31,025 bases of DNA from a virus, in the IMG/VR virus record IMGVR_UViG_3300032242_000802, positions 1-31,025 of that record; one strand, written 5' to 3'. Below the pieces are notes generated by a model. The model saw only the letters and a list, made by a program, of their open reading frames with translations. It was not told where the DNA came from and made no database searches. Below are positions 8,184-16,208 of the stretch, in pieces. The position numbers were made by a program, and so were the translations under genes. How positions within the stretch are numbered: the stretch's first letter is position 1; each line of letters begins with the position of its first letter.

Positions 8184-8738
8184 ATGGCTAACAACAGAAT
8201 TAAAAGAGATTTAGATGATCGCATGGCAGAACGCGCTCAGGAAGTAATTGAGCGCTCAATGACAGCGAGCCCTGATGATATCGCACATCGTGAACGCCTT
8301 GATGCGTTTAGAGATAAATGGCAGAATAGTGCACTGCCTGACATTCCAGCAGGAACTTTGCCAGGAATGCACTTGTGTTGGTTGAGTACCACTAACACAT
8401 ATGACAGTATCGACAAACGTATGGCGTTGGGTTATGAGCCAGTTAAAGCCGCTGAGTTAGGTAAAGGCTTTGAAGGACTAGGCAAGATGAATTCGGGCAA
8501 GTTTGAAGGCTGTATTAGTTGCAATGAGATGGTTCTTTTTAAATTACCAGAAGACGTCTACCAAGAAGTGATGCGCATGTTGCATCTTGAGGACCCACTA
8601 GAGCATCAACGTAATATTACAGCTCAAGTTAGGGATACAGCCCAAGATCGAAAAGGCGGCAGATCTATGTTGGAAGGTGGCTTATTGGAAATGGAAAGAG
8701 AAACGAACAAAGCAAATAAAAATATTCGTTTTCAATAA
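8184..8738 (+). CDS. Conserved head-module protein of unknown function
   Basis: The 184-residue protein starts five bases after the scaffold stop, with AAAGGA at 8170-8175. It has a charged helical N-terminus, a central stretch with LPDIPAGTLPGMHLCWLSTTN and YEPVKAAELG, and a Cys pair (CISC, about 112-115). The C-terminal third contains SMLEGGLLEMERE. Proteins like this sit between scaffold and capsid genes in related phages, but I do not know a function. A role in head assembly is inferred from place only. Confidence 0.78.
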   Translation: MANNRIKRDLDDRMAERAQEVIERSMTASPDDIAHRERLDAFRDKWQNSALPDIPAGTLPGMHLCWLSTTNTYDSIDKRMALGYEPVKAAELGKGFEGLGKMNSGKFEGCISCNEMVLFKLPEDVYQEVMRMLHLEDPLEHQRNITAQVRDTAQDRKGGRSMLEGGLLEMERETNKANKNIRFQ

Positions 8739-8765
8739 TAACTTACACACAAAGGAAGGGACACT

Positions 8766-9428
8766 ATGTCTGCAACATTTCAACCCTTTGGCCTGAAGCC
8801 TGTGTATCACCCTAGCGGATTAGATCGCGCGACAGCTTTTGTCGGCACGAATTCATACGTAACAGGTACTACATTCACAGCTCCATACTCATTGAGTTCT
8901 GGCCAATCATTCTGGCAATACCAACCGGTTGCTATCACTTCAACTGGTCAATTGACTATCGCTAACCAAACTGCTGCTTCTGGCAAAGTATTTGGCGTAT
9001 TCGATGGTGTTGAGTACACAAACTCTGACGGTCGCCGTTCAGTAGCTAAGTACGCTTCTAAAACAACTTTAGATGCTTCTACACAAATCGTATTTTGGGT
9101 ATTCTCAGATCCAGCATTAGTATACGAAGCTCAAGTACACGGTTCAGCAACAACTGCTGCTATCGGTACTGAATACAACTTTGACACATCAACAGGCTAC
9201 ACAACAGCTGATGGCTATGCTATCGGTGTAGGTGGCGCTGGGTTCTCAACAACTGCGTTGCTTGCAACATCAGTTGGTTCAGGTAACCAAGGTCAAGTTC
9301 GCGTAGTTGGACTAGGTCGTGAAACAGCATTCCCAGCAGGTCAATTAAATGCATGGGGTGACGCATTCACTATCGTTCAAGTTCAAATCTCTAATAATAC
9401 CTTCGCAGCTGCGTCGGTTTCAGTCTAA
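8766..9428 (+). CDS. Probable head decoration protein
   Basis: The 220-residue, beta-rich protein starts MSATFQPFGLKPVYHPSGLDR, a beginning I recognise from proteins encoded immediately before the major capsid protein in many podovirus-like genomes. It has no Cys and is Gly, Thr and Ser rich, with repeated short strands. AAAGGAAGG seven bases before the start is among the best ribosome-binding sites in the window and implies high expression, as expected for a protein present in hundreds of copies per virion. A capsid surface (decoration or cement) role is inferred from position, composition and expected abundance. Confidence 0.72.
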   Translation: MSATFQPFGLKPVYHPSGLDRATAFVGTNSYVTGTTFTAPYSLSSGQSFWQYQPVAITSTGQLTIANQTAASGKVFGVFDGVEYTNSDGRRSVAKYASKTTLDASTQIVFWVFSDPALVYEAQVHGSATTAAIGTEYNFDTSTGYTTADGYAIGVGGAGFSTTALLATSVGSGNQGQVRVVGLGRETAFPAGQLNAWGDAFTIVQVQISNNTFAAASVSV

Positions 9429-9448
9429 TATAACGAAAGGAATAAGCA

Positions 9449-10366
9449 ATGGCAACCCCAATGCGTAGTACAGACTTTCGTGCGGTAGTCGAACCGATTA
9501 TCAACGAAGTTTTTGATGGCGTTTATGAACAACGCGACGACGAGTGGAAAGGGTTTGTAGAACAAATCCAAGGTATTCCACGTAACTATCATGAAGAAGT
9601 AATGCTCTTCGGTATGAACGCAGCTCCAGCGATGCCTGACGGCACTCCAGTTAGCTACGATCAAGGCGGTACTTTGTATATCACTCGCTTTATCTACCAA
9701 ATCTACGGTCTTGCATATGCATTGACTAAAGTTTTGATGGAAGATGGTGATCACATCCGTATCGGTTCAACTTTCGCTAAACACTTAGCTCAATCTATGA
9801 TTGAAACTAAAGAAACTTTATGTGCTAACTTGTTGAACTTCGCGTTCACAACTGGTTACGTAGGTGGTGATGGCGTTACTTTGATCAATACAGCTCACCC
9901 TATTGCTAACGGAGGTTCTTACTCTAACCAATTGTCTACAGCAGCTGCTTTATCACAAACTTCTGTAGAACAAATGTTGATTCAAATCCGCTCAGCAGTA
10001 GACAACAACGGTAAACGTATCCGTCTTAAAGCTGAACAATTGGTTGTTCCACCAGCACTTGAATTCCAAGCTGAAGTTATCTTGAAATCTGTGTTGCGTT
10101 CAGGTACAGCTGATAACGATTTGAACCCAATTAAATCAACAGGCATGTTGCCAAAAGGCACACACGTGGTAACACGTTTGAGCTCAAGCAAAGCTTGGTG
10201 GGTACAAACTGATGCTGAAAACGGTTTGATGTTAGTAATGCGCCGTCCGATGGAAAAATCGATGGAAGGCGATTTTGAGACTGACTCAATGCGCTATAAA
10301 GCAACAGAACGTTATGCAACAGGCTGGCATGATGCTCGTAACATCTACGGTACAGCTGGTCTATAA
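9449..10366 (+). CDS. Major capsid protein (HK97 fold)
   Basis: The 305-residue protein has the features of HK97-fold capsid proteins related to the Mu-type head subunit group. These are an N-terminal helix region, a central segment NTAHPIANGG (about 150-159), and a late domain with LKAEQLVVPPALEFQAE (193-209). The C-terminus has YKATERYATGWHDARN. Order after scaffold and decoration genes, a strong AAAGGA site at 9436-9441 and a powerful terminator straight after the gene support it as the main virion component. I see no protease-processed N-terminal delta domain. Confidence 0.93.
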   Translation: MATPMRSTDFRAVVEPIINEVFDGVYEQRDDEWKGFVEQIQGIPRNYHEEVMLFGMNAAPAMPDGTPVSYDQGGTLYITRFIYQIYGLAYALTKVLMEDGDHIRIGSTFAKHLAQSMIETKETLCANLLNFAFTTGYVGGDGVTLINTAHPIANGGSYSNQLSTAAALSQTSVEQMLIQIRSAVDNNGKRIRLKAEQLVVPPALEFQAEVILKSVLRSGTADNDLNPIKSTGMLPKGTHVVTRLSSSKAWWVQTDAENGLMLVMRRPMEKSMEGDFETDSMRYKATERYATGWHDARNIYGTAGL

Positions 10367-10385
10367 TTAAGGTAACTTAATTAGT

Positions 10386-10420
10386 AAAAGCCGGTCAAGC
10401 AATTGACCGGCTTTTTTATT
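10386..10420 (+). terminator. Strong rho-independent terminator after the capsid gene
   Basis: A 13-bp perfect stem (10386-10398 with 10403-10415) closed by a GCAA tetraloop, with the run of T continuing to 10417. It is the strongest hairpin terminator in the window and probably ends the head transcript. Confidence 0.93.
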
Positions 10421-10431
10421 TGTGCTAGAGT
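10403..10431 (+). promoter_or_regulatory. Possible sigma70-type promoter for the HNH gene
   Basis: TTGACC at 10403-10408, 17 bases, then TAGAGT at 10426-10431 preceded by TGC (extended -10). The -35 lies in the right arm of the capsid terminator. The ATG follows six bases after the -10, so mRNA would be almost leaderless. Confidence 0.4.
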
Positions 10432-10437
10432 TTATTT

Positions 10438-10896
10438 ATGCCTAGAGATTTAGAAAACGCAAAACGACTTAAACATGAATGGTATCTCAAAAATAAAGAG
10501 ATTACCATAGAACGAGCACGTCAATGGGCCATAGATCATCCTGAAGAAACAGCAGCTAAGAAATCTAAATGGCGTGAACAAAACAGAGATCAGCATAACG
10601 AAATCAATAGAAGACACAAAGCAAACAACTCTGGAAAATATGCACATTATGAAGCCAAACGCCGATCAGCCAAACTCCAAAGAACACCCAGCTGGCTTAC
10701 GCCCTGTGAACTTGAACGAATTCAAGCGCTCTACTCAATTGCCGCAATGTTTACAAGAGAGTCCGGTATTGAACACCATGTTGACCATATTGTGCCCCTA
10801 CAAGGCGAATCCGTGTCGGGCTTGCACGTGTACGATAACTTGCGAATTCTACCAGCAATAGAAAACTTAAAAAAGTCAAACAAACACGACGTTTAG
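10438..10896 (+). CDS. Free-standing HNH endonuclease
   Basis: The 152-residue protein has a basic, helical N-terminal half with repeated Trp/Arg/Lys (likely DNA binding). The C-terminal HNH nuclease has HHVDHIVPLQG (113-123), where D116 and H117 start the metal site, then YDNLRILPAIENLKKSNKH (132-150), where N134 and the final Asn/Lys/His complete it. It sits just after the capsid terminator and before a regulatory cassette, as expected of a mobile homing endonuclease inserted between transcription units. Its stop TAG is shared with the cassette. It could alternatively serve in packaging, as some phage HNH proteins do, but those usually lie next to terL. Confidence 0.88.
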   Translation: MPRDLENAKRLKHEWYLKNKEITIERARQWAIDHPEETAAKKSKWREQNRDQHNEINRRHKANNSGKYAHYEAKRRSAKLQRTPSWLTPCELERIQALYSIAAMFTRESGIEHHVDHIVPLQGESVSGLHVYDNLRILPAIENLKKSNKHDV

Positions 10897-10936
10897 GGCG
10901 AAATATCCTTATCTTATGCATTAGTATGCATAGGAA
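10894..10936 (+). promoter_or_regulatory. Terminator/promoter-like cassette, copy 3
   Basis: TAGGGCG at 10894-10900, 16 variable bases, then TGCATTAGTATGC at 10917-10929 and TAGGAA at 10931-10936. TATGCAT and ATGCATA form a perfect 7-bp inverted repeat around TAGT. This copy most resembles a phage promoter end (TA followed by purines) and is followed by an 88-base leader. Confidence 0.72.
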
Positions 10937-11013
10937 GAATCATCCCATTCTGACCGCCGAACTTCCCGGTGAGACGACTTAGAGACAGCTTGGGATAACC
11001 ACTAAGATAAGGA
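10906..11013 (+). promoter_or_regulatory. Structured leader with possible Shine-Dalgarno sequestration
   Basis: TCCTTATCTTA (10906-10916) is the exact reverse complement of TAAGATAAGGA (11003-11013), which contains the ribosome-binding site of the gene at 11021. Inside lie nested pairs: ATCCCA (10942-10947) with TGGGAT (10991-10996), CTG (10950-10952) with CAG (10986-10988), and ACCG (10953-10956) with CGGT (10967-10970). The left arm of the outer stem precedes the presumed start site in copy 3. Confidence 0.5.
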
Positions 11014-11020
11014 ACTTAAC

Positions 11021-11593
11021 ATGTCATCAACATTTACCGGCCCAATTCGCGTATTCAAACGCAACAACCCAACTAATGACGGCACTATCGCTCCAGATAA
11101 TACAGGTATTGTATCAGCTTCACAACAAAGCTATATTACAAACCCAATCACAACAACAACTGGAACAACAACACTATTCACAACAGCAGACGTTGGATCA
11201 ACAACACCAACACCATTTGTGTTGCCAGCTGGATCATTAATTACTAATATTCGCTTATTACAAACAACTGCAGCAGTTGGTCTTGTTGGTGGTGTAATCA
11301 CAGTAGCAATTGTTCAAACTAGCCCAACAGATGGATCTTTGACAACAACTACAATTGGAACAATTACACCAACAGCCGCTGGCGGATCAATTGTTTGGGT
11401 ACCAACAGCTACTGCAGCAGTTGCAACAATCTTGAACAACATTGGCACATTGGATGCATCATTGACATTCACAGCAGCCACTGTAACAACATTGACAAGC
11501 GGATCATTGAGTGGTACTTTTGATGTTAGCTACGCTCCACGTAACTATGACGGTTCTTCAAGTGCCTATGGTTCTGGATATACAAATTCATAA
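11021..11593 (+). CDS. Putative beta-rich virion protein
   Basis: The 190-residue protein is almost entirely Thr, Ser, Gly, Ala, Val and Ile with no Cys, suggesting a secreted-like beta structure as in decoration or head-fibre proteins. An opening (FTGPIRVFKRNNPT) precedes a Thr-rich stretch (ITTTTGTTTLFTTADVG), and the protein ends YGSGYTNS. The family is not recognised. It has TAAGGA eight bases before the ATG and an unusual long leader, so it is probably a highly regulated virion component. It is the first gene of the unit that runs into the fibres. Confidence 0.7.
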   Translation: MSSTFTGPIRVFKRNNPTNDGTIAPDNTGIVSASQQSYITNPITTTTGTTTLFTTADVGSTTPTPFVLPAGSLITNIRLLQTTAAVGLVGGVITVAIVQTSPTDGSLTTTTIGTITPTAAGGSIVWVPTATAAVATILNNIGTLDASLTFTAATVTTLTSGSLSGTFDVSYAPRNYDGSSSAYGSGYTNS

Positions 11594-11599
11594 TTAATT

Positions 11600-11624
11600 G
11601 ATGGGGAGTAATCCCCATCTTTCT
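11600..11624 (+). terminator. Hairpin with short T-rich tail between two virion genes
   Basis: GATGGGGA (11600-11607) pairs perfectly with TCCCCATC (11612-11619) around GTAA, followed by TTTCT. The T-run is imperfect, so it may be a partial terminator or an mRNA-stabilising hairpin separating expression of the flanking genes. Confidence 0.65.
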
Positions 11625-11645
11625 AACTATTAAGGAAAATTAATT

Positions 11646-12428
11646 ATGGCACTTACAACAAACCTATTACAAAATCCATCACCTCCTCATTCAGTGACGG
11701 TGCAGGGTGCTTTTGAACCATTTGATTTGCAAGTTGCACGTGGTCAAATTATGGGACATTCATTACAGAATATCTTTGGCTATCAAGCAGCTCTAACAAC
11801 AACTATGTATCCAATTTGGGAAAACCTTTCTGCGTATACATACCCAGTATCTGCAACAACTATGTTGCTTTATAGTTCATCAGCCTCCGACACAAACGTT
11901 TCAGTTTTAATCAATGGTCTTGATGCAAATTTTAATACAATTTCAGAAACAATAACTCTTACTAATGGCACTACGGGTGTAACTACAGTAAACAGCTATT
12001 TAAGAATTAACGGTATAATTTTATCATCAAGTGTTACTAACGTTGGCAAATTATCATTAAGTAATGCAGGTAAAACTGTAACTTATGCAGCAATGAATAC
12101 AGGTCTTGGAAAATCACAAGCAGCTATCTATACAGTTCCAGCTGGATATACATTCTACTTAACACGTGTAGACATCAATGCGGCTATTGCAGCAGGTGGT
12201 GTTGCATCAGTCAATTATCAAGTTTATTCTAAAAATAATGTATCTGGTGTTGCATTAACAGTATTAGAAACATCATTTACACAAAACTTTAGTATTAGAC
12301 GTGTTGTTCCATTTGCATACACTGAAAAAACAGACTTACAGTGGCAAGCAAGTGCAGATACAGGCACAATACAAATTGGTGTAAACGTAGAAGGTTATTT
12401 AATTAAAAACGATAGTCAAACTGCTTAA
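11646..12428 (+). CDS. Putative virion protein, beta-rich
   Basis: The 260-residue protein has AAGGA before its start. The first 60 residues (PFDLQVARGQIMGHSLQNIFGYQ) lead into a domain of short strands rich in Thr, Ser and Asn. The second half includes YTVPAGYTFYLTRVDINAA (about 159-177), a phrase common in receptor-contacting or head-surface beta-sandwich proteins of phages. No catalytic motif. I do not recognise a named family. Its stop codon overlaps the next start (TAATG), so it is co-translated with the zinc-ribbon/IPT protein. Confidence 0.7.
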   Translation: MALTTNLLQNPSPPHSVTVQGAFEPFDLQVARGQIMGHSLQNIFGYQAALTTTMYPIWENLSAYTYPVSATTMLLYSSSASDTNVSVLINGLDANFNTISETITLTNGTTGVTTVNSYLRINGIILSSSVTNVGKLSLSNAGKTVTYAAMNTGLGKSQAAIYTVPAGYTFYLTRVDINAAIAAGGVASVNYQVYSKNNVSGVALTVLETSFTQNFSIRRVVPFAYTEKTDLQWQASADTGTIQIGVNVEGYLIKNDSQTA

Positions 12429-13063
12429 TGCCTGTTTATTTAGACACACGCGGTAATTCTGTCCTATCTGTGGCGATCTGTGATCGCTGCAGTAGGAAGT
12501 TTCCGTATGGTGAATTAATGCCGGATCCAAATTTCCCTGGCATGCGAGTATGTAAAGATGACGTGGATAATTTTGATCCTTGGCGTCTACCAGCAATTAA
12601 AACAGAAAACATTTCATTACGATTTCCTAGACCGGATGTCAGTGTTGCACTACCAGACAATGAAATTAATACTGAAGATAATAACGCAATATTTATTGAA
12701 GGTGTTCCACCATATTCTGGAGCACAAGGCGATTTAGCAACAGGATCTACTGTAACATCTGGCAATGTACCGCATCCTGCGGTACCACAACCTCCAGCAG
12801 TCCCTGGAAATAGACCAATAGTCTTGGGAGTAAAACCGGGTGCAGTGTCAAGTTCAGGTGGAACTTCAATCACTATTGAAGGATTGTATTTAACAGGAGC
12901 CACCGCAGTTGTTGTTGGTGGAACTAATGTAACTAGCTTTACTATAACTAATAGTAATAATATAACACTAATTGCCCCAGCACATGCTGCAGGATTTGTT
13001 ACTGTCACAGTGACAACACCATATGGAACTGGCAATGGTGTTAATTTATTCCAATACACATAG
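12428..13063 (+). CDS. Virion protein with Cys-pair N-terminus and C-terminal IPT/TIG domain
   Basis: The 211-residue protein has two parts. The N-terminus has CDRCSRKFPYGELMP (18-32) and a third Cys in MRVCKDDVDN, resembling a small metal-binding knuckle. After a Pro-rich linker, the last 80 residues form an IPT/TIG immunoglobulin-like domain: IVLGVKPGAVSSSGGTSITI, then AVVVGGTNVTSF, then VTTPYGTG. IPT/TIG domains are common in surface and adhesin proteins and occur in phage virion proteins. The gene starts inside the preceding stop (TAATG) and lacks its own clear ribosome-binding site, indicating coupling. The function is probably structural at the head or tail surface. Confidence 0.72.
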   Translation: MPVYLDTRGNSVLSVAICDRCSRKFPYGELMPDPNFPGMRVCKDDVDNFDPWRLPAIKTENISLRFPRPDVSVALPDNEINTEDNNAIFIEGVPPYSGAQGDLATGSTVTSGNVPHPAVPQPPAVPGNRPIVLGVKPGAVSSSGGTSITIEGLYLTGATAVVVGGTNVTSFTITNSNNITLIAPAHAAGFVTVTVTTPYGTGNGVNLFQYT

Positions 13064-13073
13064 AGAATAATAA

Positions 13074-16000
13074 ATGGCTGATCAACCGATATCCCAATTA
13101 CCTATCGCGAGTACTATCACCGGGAATGAACTAACCGTTGTTGTTCAATCTGGTGTATCAAAACAAGCACAAATAAGTCAAATTGCAAATGCAGTTTCGC
13201 CAGGTAAATTAGTTACCAGTGTTCAATTATCTGGCAGTAACTTAGTATTTAACTATAGTGATGGAACATCATCTACATTAGGTCCAATAACAGCTTCTGT
13301 TACAATTGGTACAACAACCACATTGGCTGCAGGCAGTAGCGCAACTGTCACAAACTCAGGTAGTTCATCAAATGCTATTTTAAACTTTGGTATTCCTAGA
13401 GGAAACACAGGAGCCACTGGAGCCACGGGACCCACAGGACCAACAGGTGCCACAGGAGCCACAGGTCCTGCAGGATCAGCAGCGACTGTTACCATTGGAT
13501 CAACAAACACTGGCGCTGCAGGTACTTCAGCATCGGTCACTAACTCAGGCACAACTTCTGCAGCTGTATTTAATTTCACAATTCCAAAGGGTGATACTGG
13601 CGCTACAGGCCCGACGGGAGCCACTGGTGCAACTGGAGCCACAGGATCTGCTGCGACTGTTACCATTGGTACAACAACCACAGGATCTCCTGGATCATCT
13701 GCTTCTGTTACCAATTCTGGAACAACATCAGCGGCAGTATTTAATTTTACCATCCCTCAAGGTCCAACGGGGGCCACTGGTGCAACAGGAGCCACAGGAC
13801 CTGCGGGCACTCCAGGAACACCAGGTGCTGCAGCAACTATTGCTGTTGGAACAACAACTACAGGAGCCGCTGGGTCTTCAGCAACGGTTACCAATTCTGG
13901 AACATCATCAGCTGCAGTATTTAATTTTACTATTCCTCAAGGGCTTACAGGAGCAACTGGAGCCACAGGAGCTACCGGACCTGCAGGAGTTGCAGCAACT
14001 ATTACAGTAGGCACAACAACAACCGGCGCCCCAGGAACAGCAGCAACAGTAACAAACTCTGGATCATCATCAGCTGCACAATTTAATTTCTCTATTCCGC
14101 AAGGTGCAGGTGTACAAATTGGCGGTACAACAGGCCAAGTATTAGCTAAAACTAGCAATACTAATTATGACACTCAATGGATTACATTGACAGGCACAGG
14201 CACGGTTACCAGTGTTAGTGGATCTGGAGGCACAACAGGATTAACATTATCTGGTGGCCCAATCACCACTTCAGGAACTTTAACCTTAGGTGGAATATTA
14301 AATGTTGCTAATGGCGGTACAGGAACAACTACATCTACAGGCACAGGTAGTGTTGTATTGAGTGATAGCCCTACATTTACAACTGCAATTACTTCAACAG
14401 GTGCATTGCAACTTACTGGTGATGCTACAACAGCACAAAACATAGCTACAACGCAAACCACAGGTTCACTTACAATTGGTGGTACAGGTGCTACAGGATC
14501 TATATCTTTAGGTCAATCTACAGGCGCACAAGCAATCAATATTGGAAATGGTGCGGCTACAACAAGCACAGTCAACATAGGTGGTACTGGACTATCTACA
14601 GGTGCAATTTCATTAGGAAGAAGTACAGGTACTTATACTATTTCTATTGGTTCAGGGGCTACGGGAAATGGACAAACAAGAACAATTAATATAGGAACTA
14701 ATACTGCTTCTTTAGGGGTTACTAATGTAAACATTGGAAAATATAGTTCAACAGTAGCTAATACAACTAGTTTTGCTGGTAATACAATGAATTTTACTGC
14801 AAACAATTCAACAGTATCAGCTAATGCTGGATTTAATATTCAATCGGGTAGTGCTGGGATGACTATCAATACTGGTAGTGGTTCTAATACTACTATTGGT
14901 GCATTAGGGAATGGTGATAGTTTAACAGTCAATCATGATGGCACACAAATTAATAGCGGCACAATTACTATAGGTACAGTCGGTTCTGGGGTAACACATA
15001 ATGGAACTAATAATTTTTCAACACTTACCGCATCCCAAGCTGTATTTACAGATGCAAGTAAAAACCTTGTAAGTGTAGCAACTACAGGCACAGGTAGTGT
15101 TGTATTAAGCGATAGCCCAACATTTACTACAGCAATTACATCTACAGGCGCATTGCAATTAACTGGTTCTGATACAGTTAATCAAAACATTGCTACATCG
15201 CAAACAACAGGCACTTTAGCAATTGGTGGCGCTGGTGCTGCTTCAGGAACAATTACTATTGGTCGTGGTACAACGGCAGGCGCGCAAACTATTCAAATTG
15301 GTGGCACAGGAAATATTATTACTGTTGGGGCGGCATCAGGTATTCAACCTATTACTATAGGCAGAAGTGGGACAGCTTTAGCCGTAGTTAATATTAATAC
15401 GGGTGCTTCAGGTGGCAAAATTACCAATATAGCCTCAAATGCTTCAAGCGGAACAAACACGTTAAATATTGGTTCAACAACTACAGGTATTAATATATTT
15501 AATGTAGGAACAAGTGCGGCAAGCCAAACATTTAATTTGGCAACAGATGGAACAGTTACAACAGGTTCAAAAACACTTAACCTTGCAACTGGTTCTTCAA
15601 ATACTGTTGATATTTCTTTAGGCACTGCTCAAACTACTACTGGAACAAATATTACAATTGGTGGAGATTTATCAAGCAATGTTATTAATATTGCTTCAAA
15701 TGGTAGCACATCAGGTTCACAAACCATTACTATTGGTTCAACAGTAGGAACAAATACAACTACAATTAATGGCACATTAAGACCAAGCGCATTAACCGCT
15801 TCTCAAGCTGTATTTACAGATGCAAGCAAAAACCTTGTCAGCGTAGCAACTACAGGTACAGGTTCAGTAGTATTAGCAACATCACCAATACTTGTAACTC
15901 CAACATTAACTGGATTGACTGAAACTGTTGTTGCTGTGACAGGTACAACGCCAGCATTAACTCCAACAACAGGCACTATTCAAACTTGGACTTTATCAGG

Positions 16001-16208
16001 TGCATCAACACCGACGGCTGGTACTTGGGCGGCTGGTCAAAGTATGACTTTAATGATTACGGCTGGGGCTAATACAATTACTTGGACATCTGTAGCAGTA
16101 ACTTGGGTGGGTGGTGTAGCCCCAACATTGGCTTCATCAGGTGTAACTATTATTGAGCTATGGAAAGTAGGATCAACAATCTATGGTGCTTATGTAGGTG
16201 CAGCATAA
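13074..16208 (+). CDS. Long tail fibre with collagen-like repeats
   Basis: The 1044-residue adhesin-type fibre has three regions. A head region starts PISQLPIASTITGNELTVVV, typical of fibre attachment ends. Then come five modules of 54-63 codons (starting near 13299, 13488, 13659, 13839 and 14001), each a TIGTTTTG...VTNSG...FNFTIPQG beta unit followed by Gly-X-Y collagen-like triplets such as GATGATGPTG. Then a long Gly/Thr/Ser-rich shaft has repeated [16 protein letters not shown] and ASQAVFTDASKNLVSV units and an NGGTGTTTSTG motif. The C-terminus ends VGSTIYGAYVGAA, a common fibre tip. No S74 domain is present. Recognition of the host surface is the expected role. The ribosome-binding site is weak. 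Confidence 0.88.
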   Translation: MADQPISQLPIASTITGNELTVVVQSGVSKQAQISQIANAVSPGKLVTSVQLSGSNLVFNYSDGTSSTLGPITASVTIGTTTTLAAGSSATVTNSGSSSNAILNFGIPRGNTGATGATGPTGPTGATGATGPAGSAATVTIGSTNTGAAGTSASVTNSGTTSAAVFNFTIPKGDTGATGPTGATGATGATGSAATVTIGTTTTGSPGSSASVTNSGTTSAAVFNFTIPQGPTGATGATGATGPAGTPGTPGAAATIAVGTTTTGAAGSSATVTNSGTSSAAVFNFTIPQGLTGATGATGATGPAGVAATITVGTTTTGAPGTAATVTNSGSSSAAQFNFSIPQGAGVQIGGTTGQVLAKTSNTNYDTQWITLTGTGTVTSVSGSGGTTGLTLSGGPITTSGTLTLGGILNVANGGTGTTTSTGTGSVVLSDSPTFTTAITSTGALQLTGDATTAQNIATTQTTGSLTIGGTGATGSISLGQSTGAQAINIGNGAATTSTVNIGGTGLSTGAISLGRSTGTYTISIGSGATGNGQTRTINIGTNTASLGVTNVNIGKYSSTVANTTSFAGNTMNFTANNSTVSANAGFNIQSGSAGMTINTGSGSNTTIGALGNGDSLTVNHDGTQINSGTITIGTVGSGVTHNGTNNFSTLTASQAVFTDASKNLVSVATTGTGSVVLSDSPTFTTAITSTGALQLTGSDTVNQNIATSQTTGTLAIGGAGAASGTITIGRGTTAGAQTIQIGGTGNIITVGAASGIQPITIGRSGTALAVVNINTGASGGKITNIASNASSGTNTLNIGSTTTGINIFNVGTSAASQTFNLATDGTVTTGSKTLNLATGSSNTVDISLGTAQTTTGTNITIGGDLSSNVINIASNGSTSGSQTITIGSTVGTNTTTINGTLRPSALTASQAVFTDASKNLVSVATTGTGSVVLATSPILVTPTLTGLTETVVAVTGTTPALTPTTGTIQTWTLSGASTPTAGTWAAGQSMTLMITAGANTITWTSVAVTWVGGVAPTLASSGVTIIELWKVGSTIYGAYVGAA
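13299..14106 (+). repeat. Five tandem fibre modules with collagen-like blocks
   Basis: Module starts at 13299, 13488, 13659, 13839 and 14001 are 162-189 bases apart, always in frame. Each encodes a short beta unit and, except the last, a Gly-X-Y run rich in ACA/GGA/GCC codons. Unit length varies by whole codons, as expected from recombination between repeats. Confidence 0.85.
14337..15167 (+). repeat. Direct duplication inside the fibre shaft
   Basis: The 84-base segments 14337-14420 and 15084-15167 encode nearly the same peptide ([16 protein letters not shown] onwards) with many synonymous differences. A second repeated block occurs at 15024-15107 and 15792-15875 (ASQAVFTDASKNLVSV). The synonymous divergence means the duplications are old or protein-level selected. 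Confidence 0.8.

Noticed and set aside
12436-13059. Long minus-strand frame opposite the IPT/TIG protein
   Set aside because: It mirrors the codon pattern of the plus-strand gene, which has recognisable domains and coupled start and stop codons.
13387-14010. Overlapping frame in the collagen-like fibre repeats
   Set aside because: It is a shifted reading of Gly-X-Y codons and contains no independent feature.
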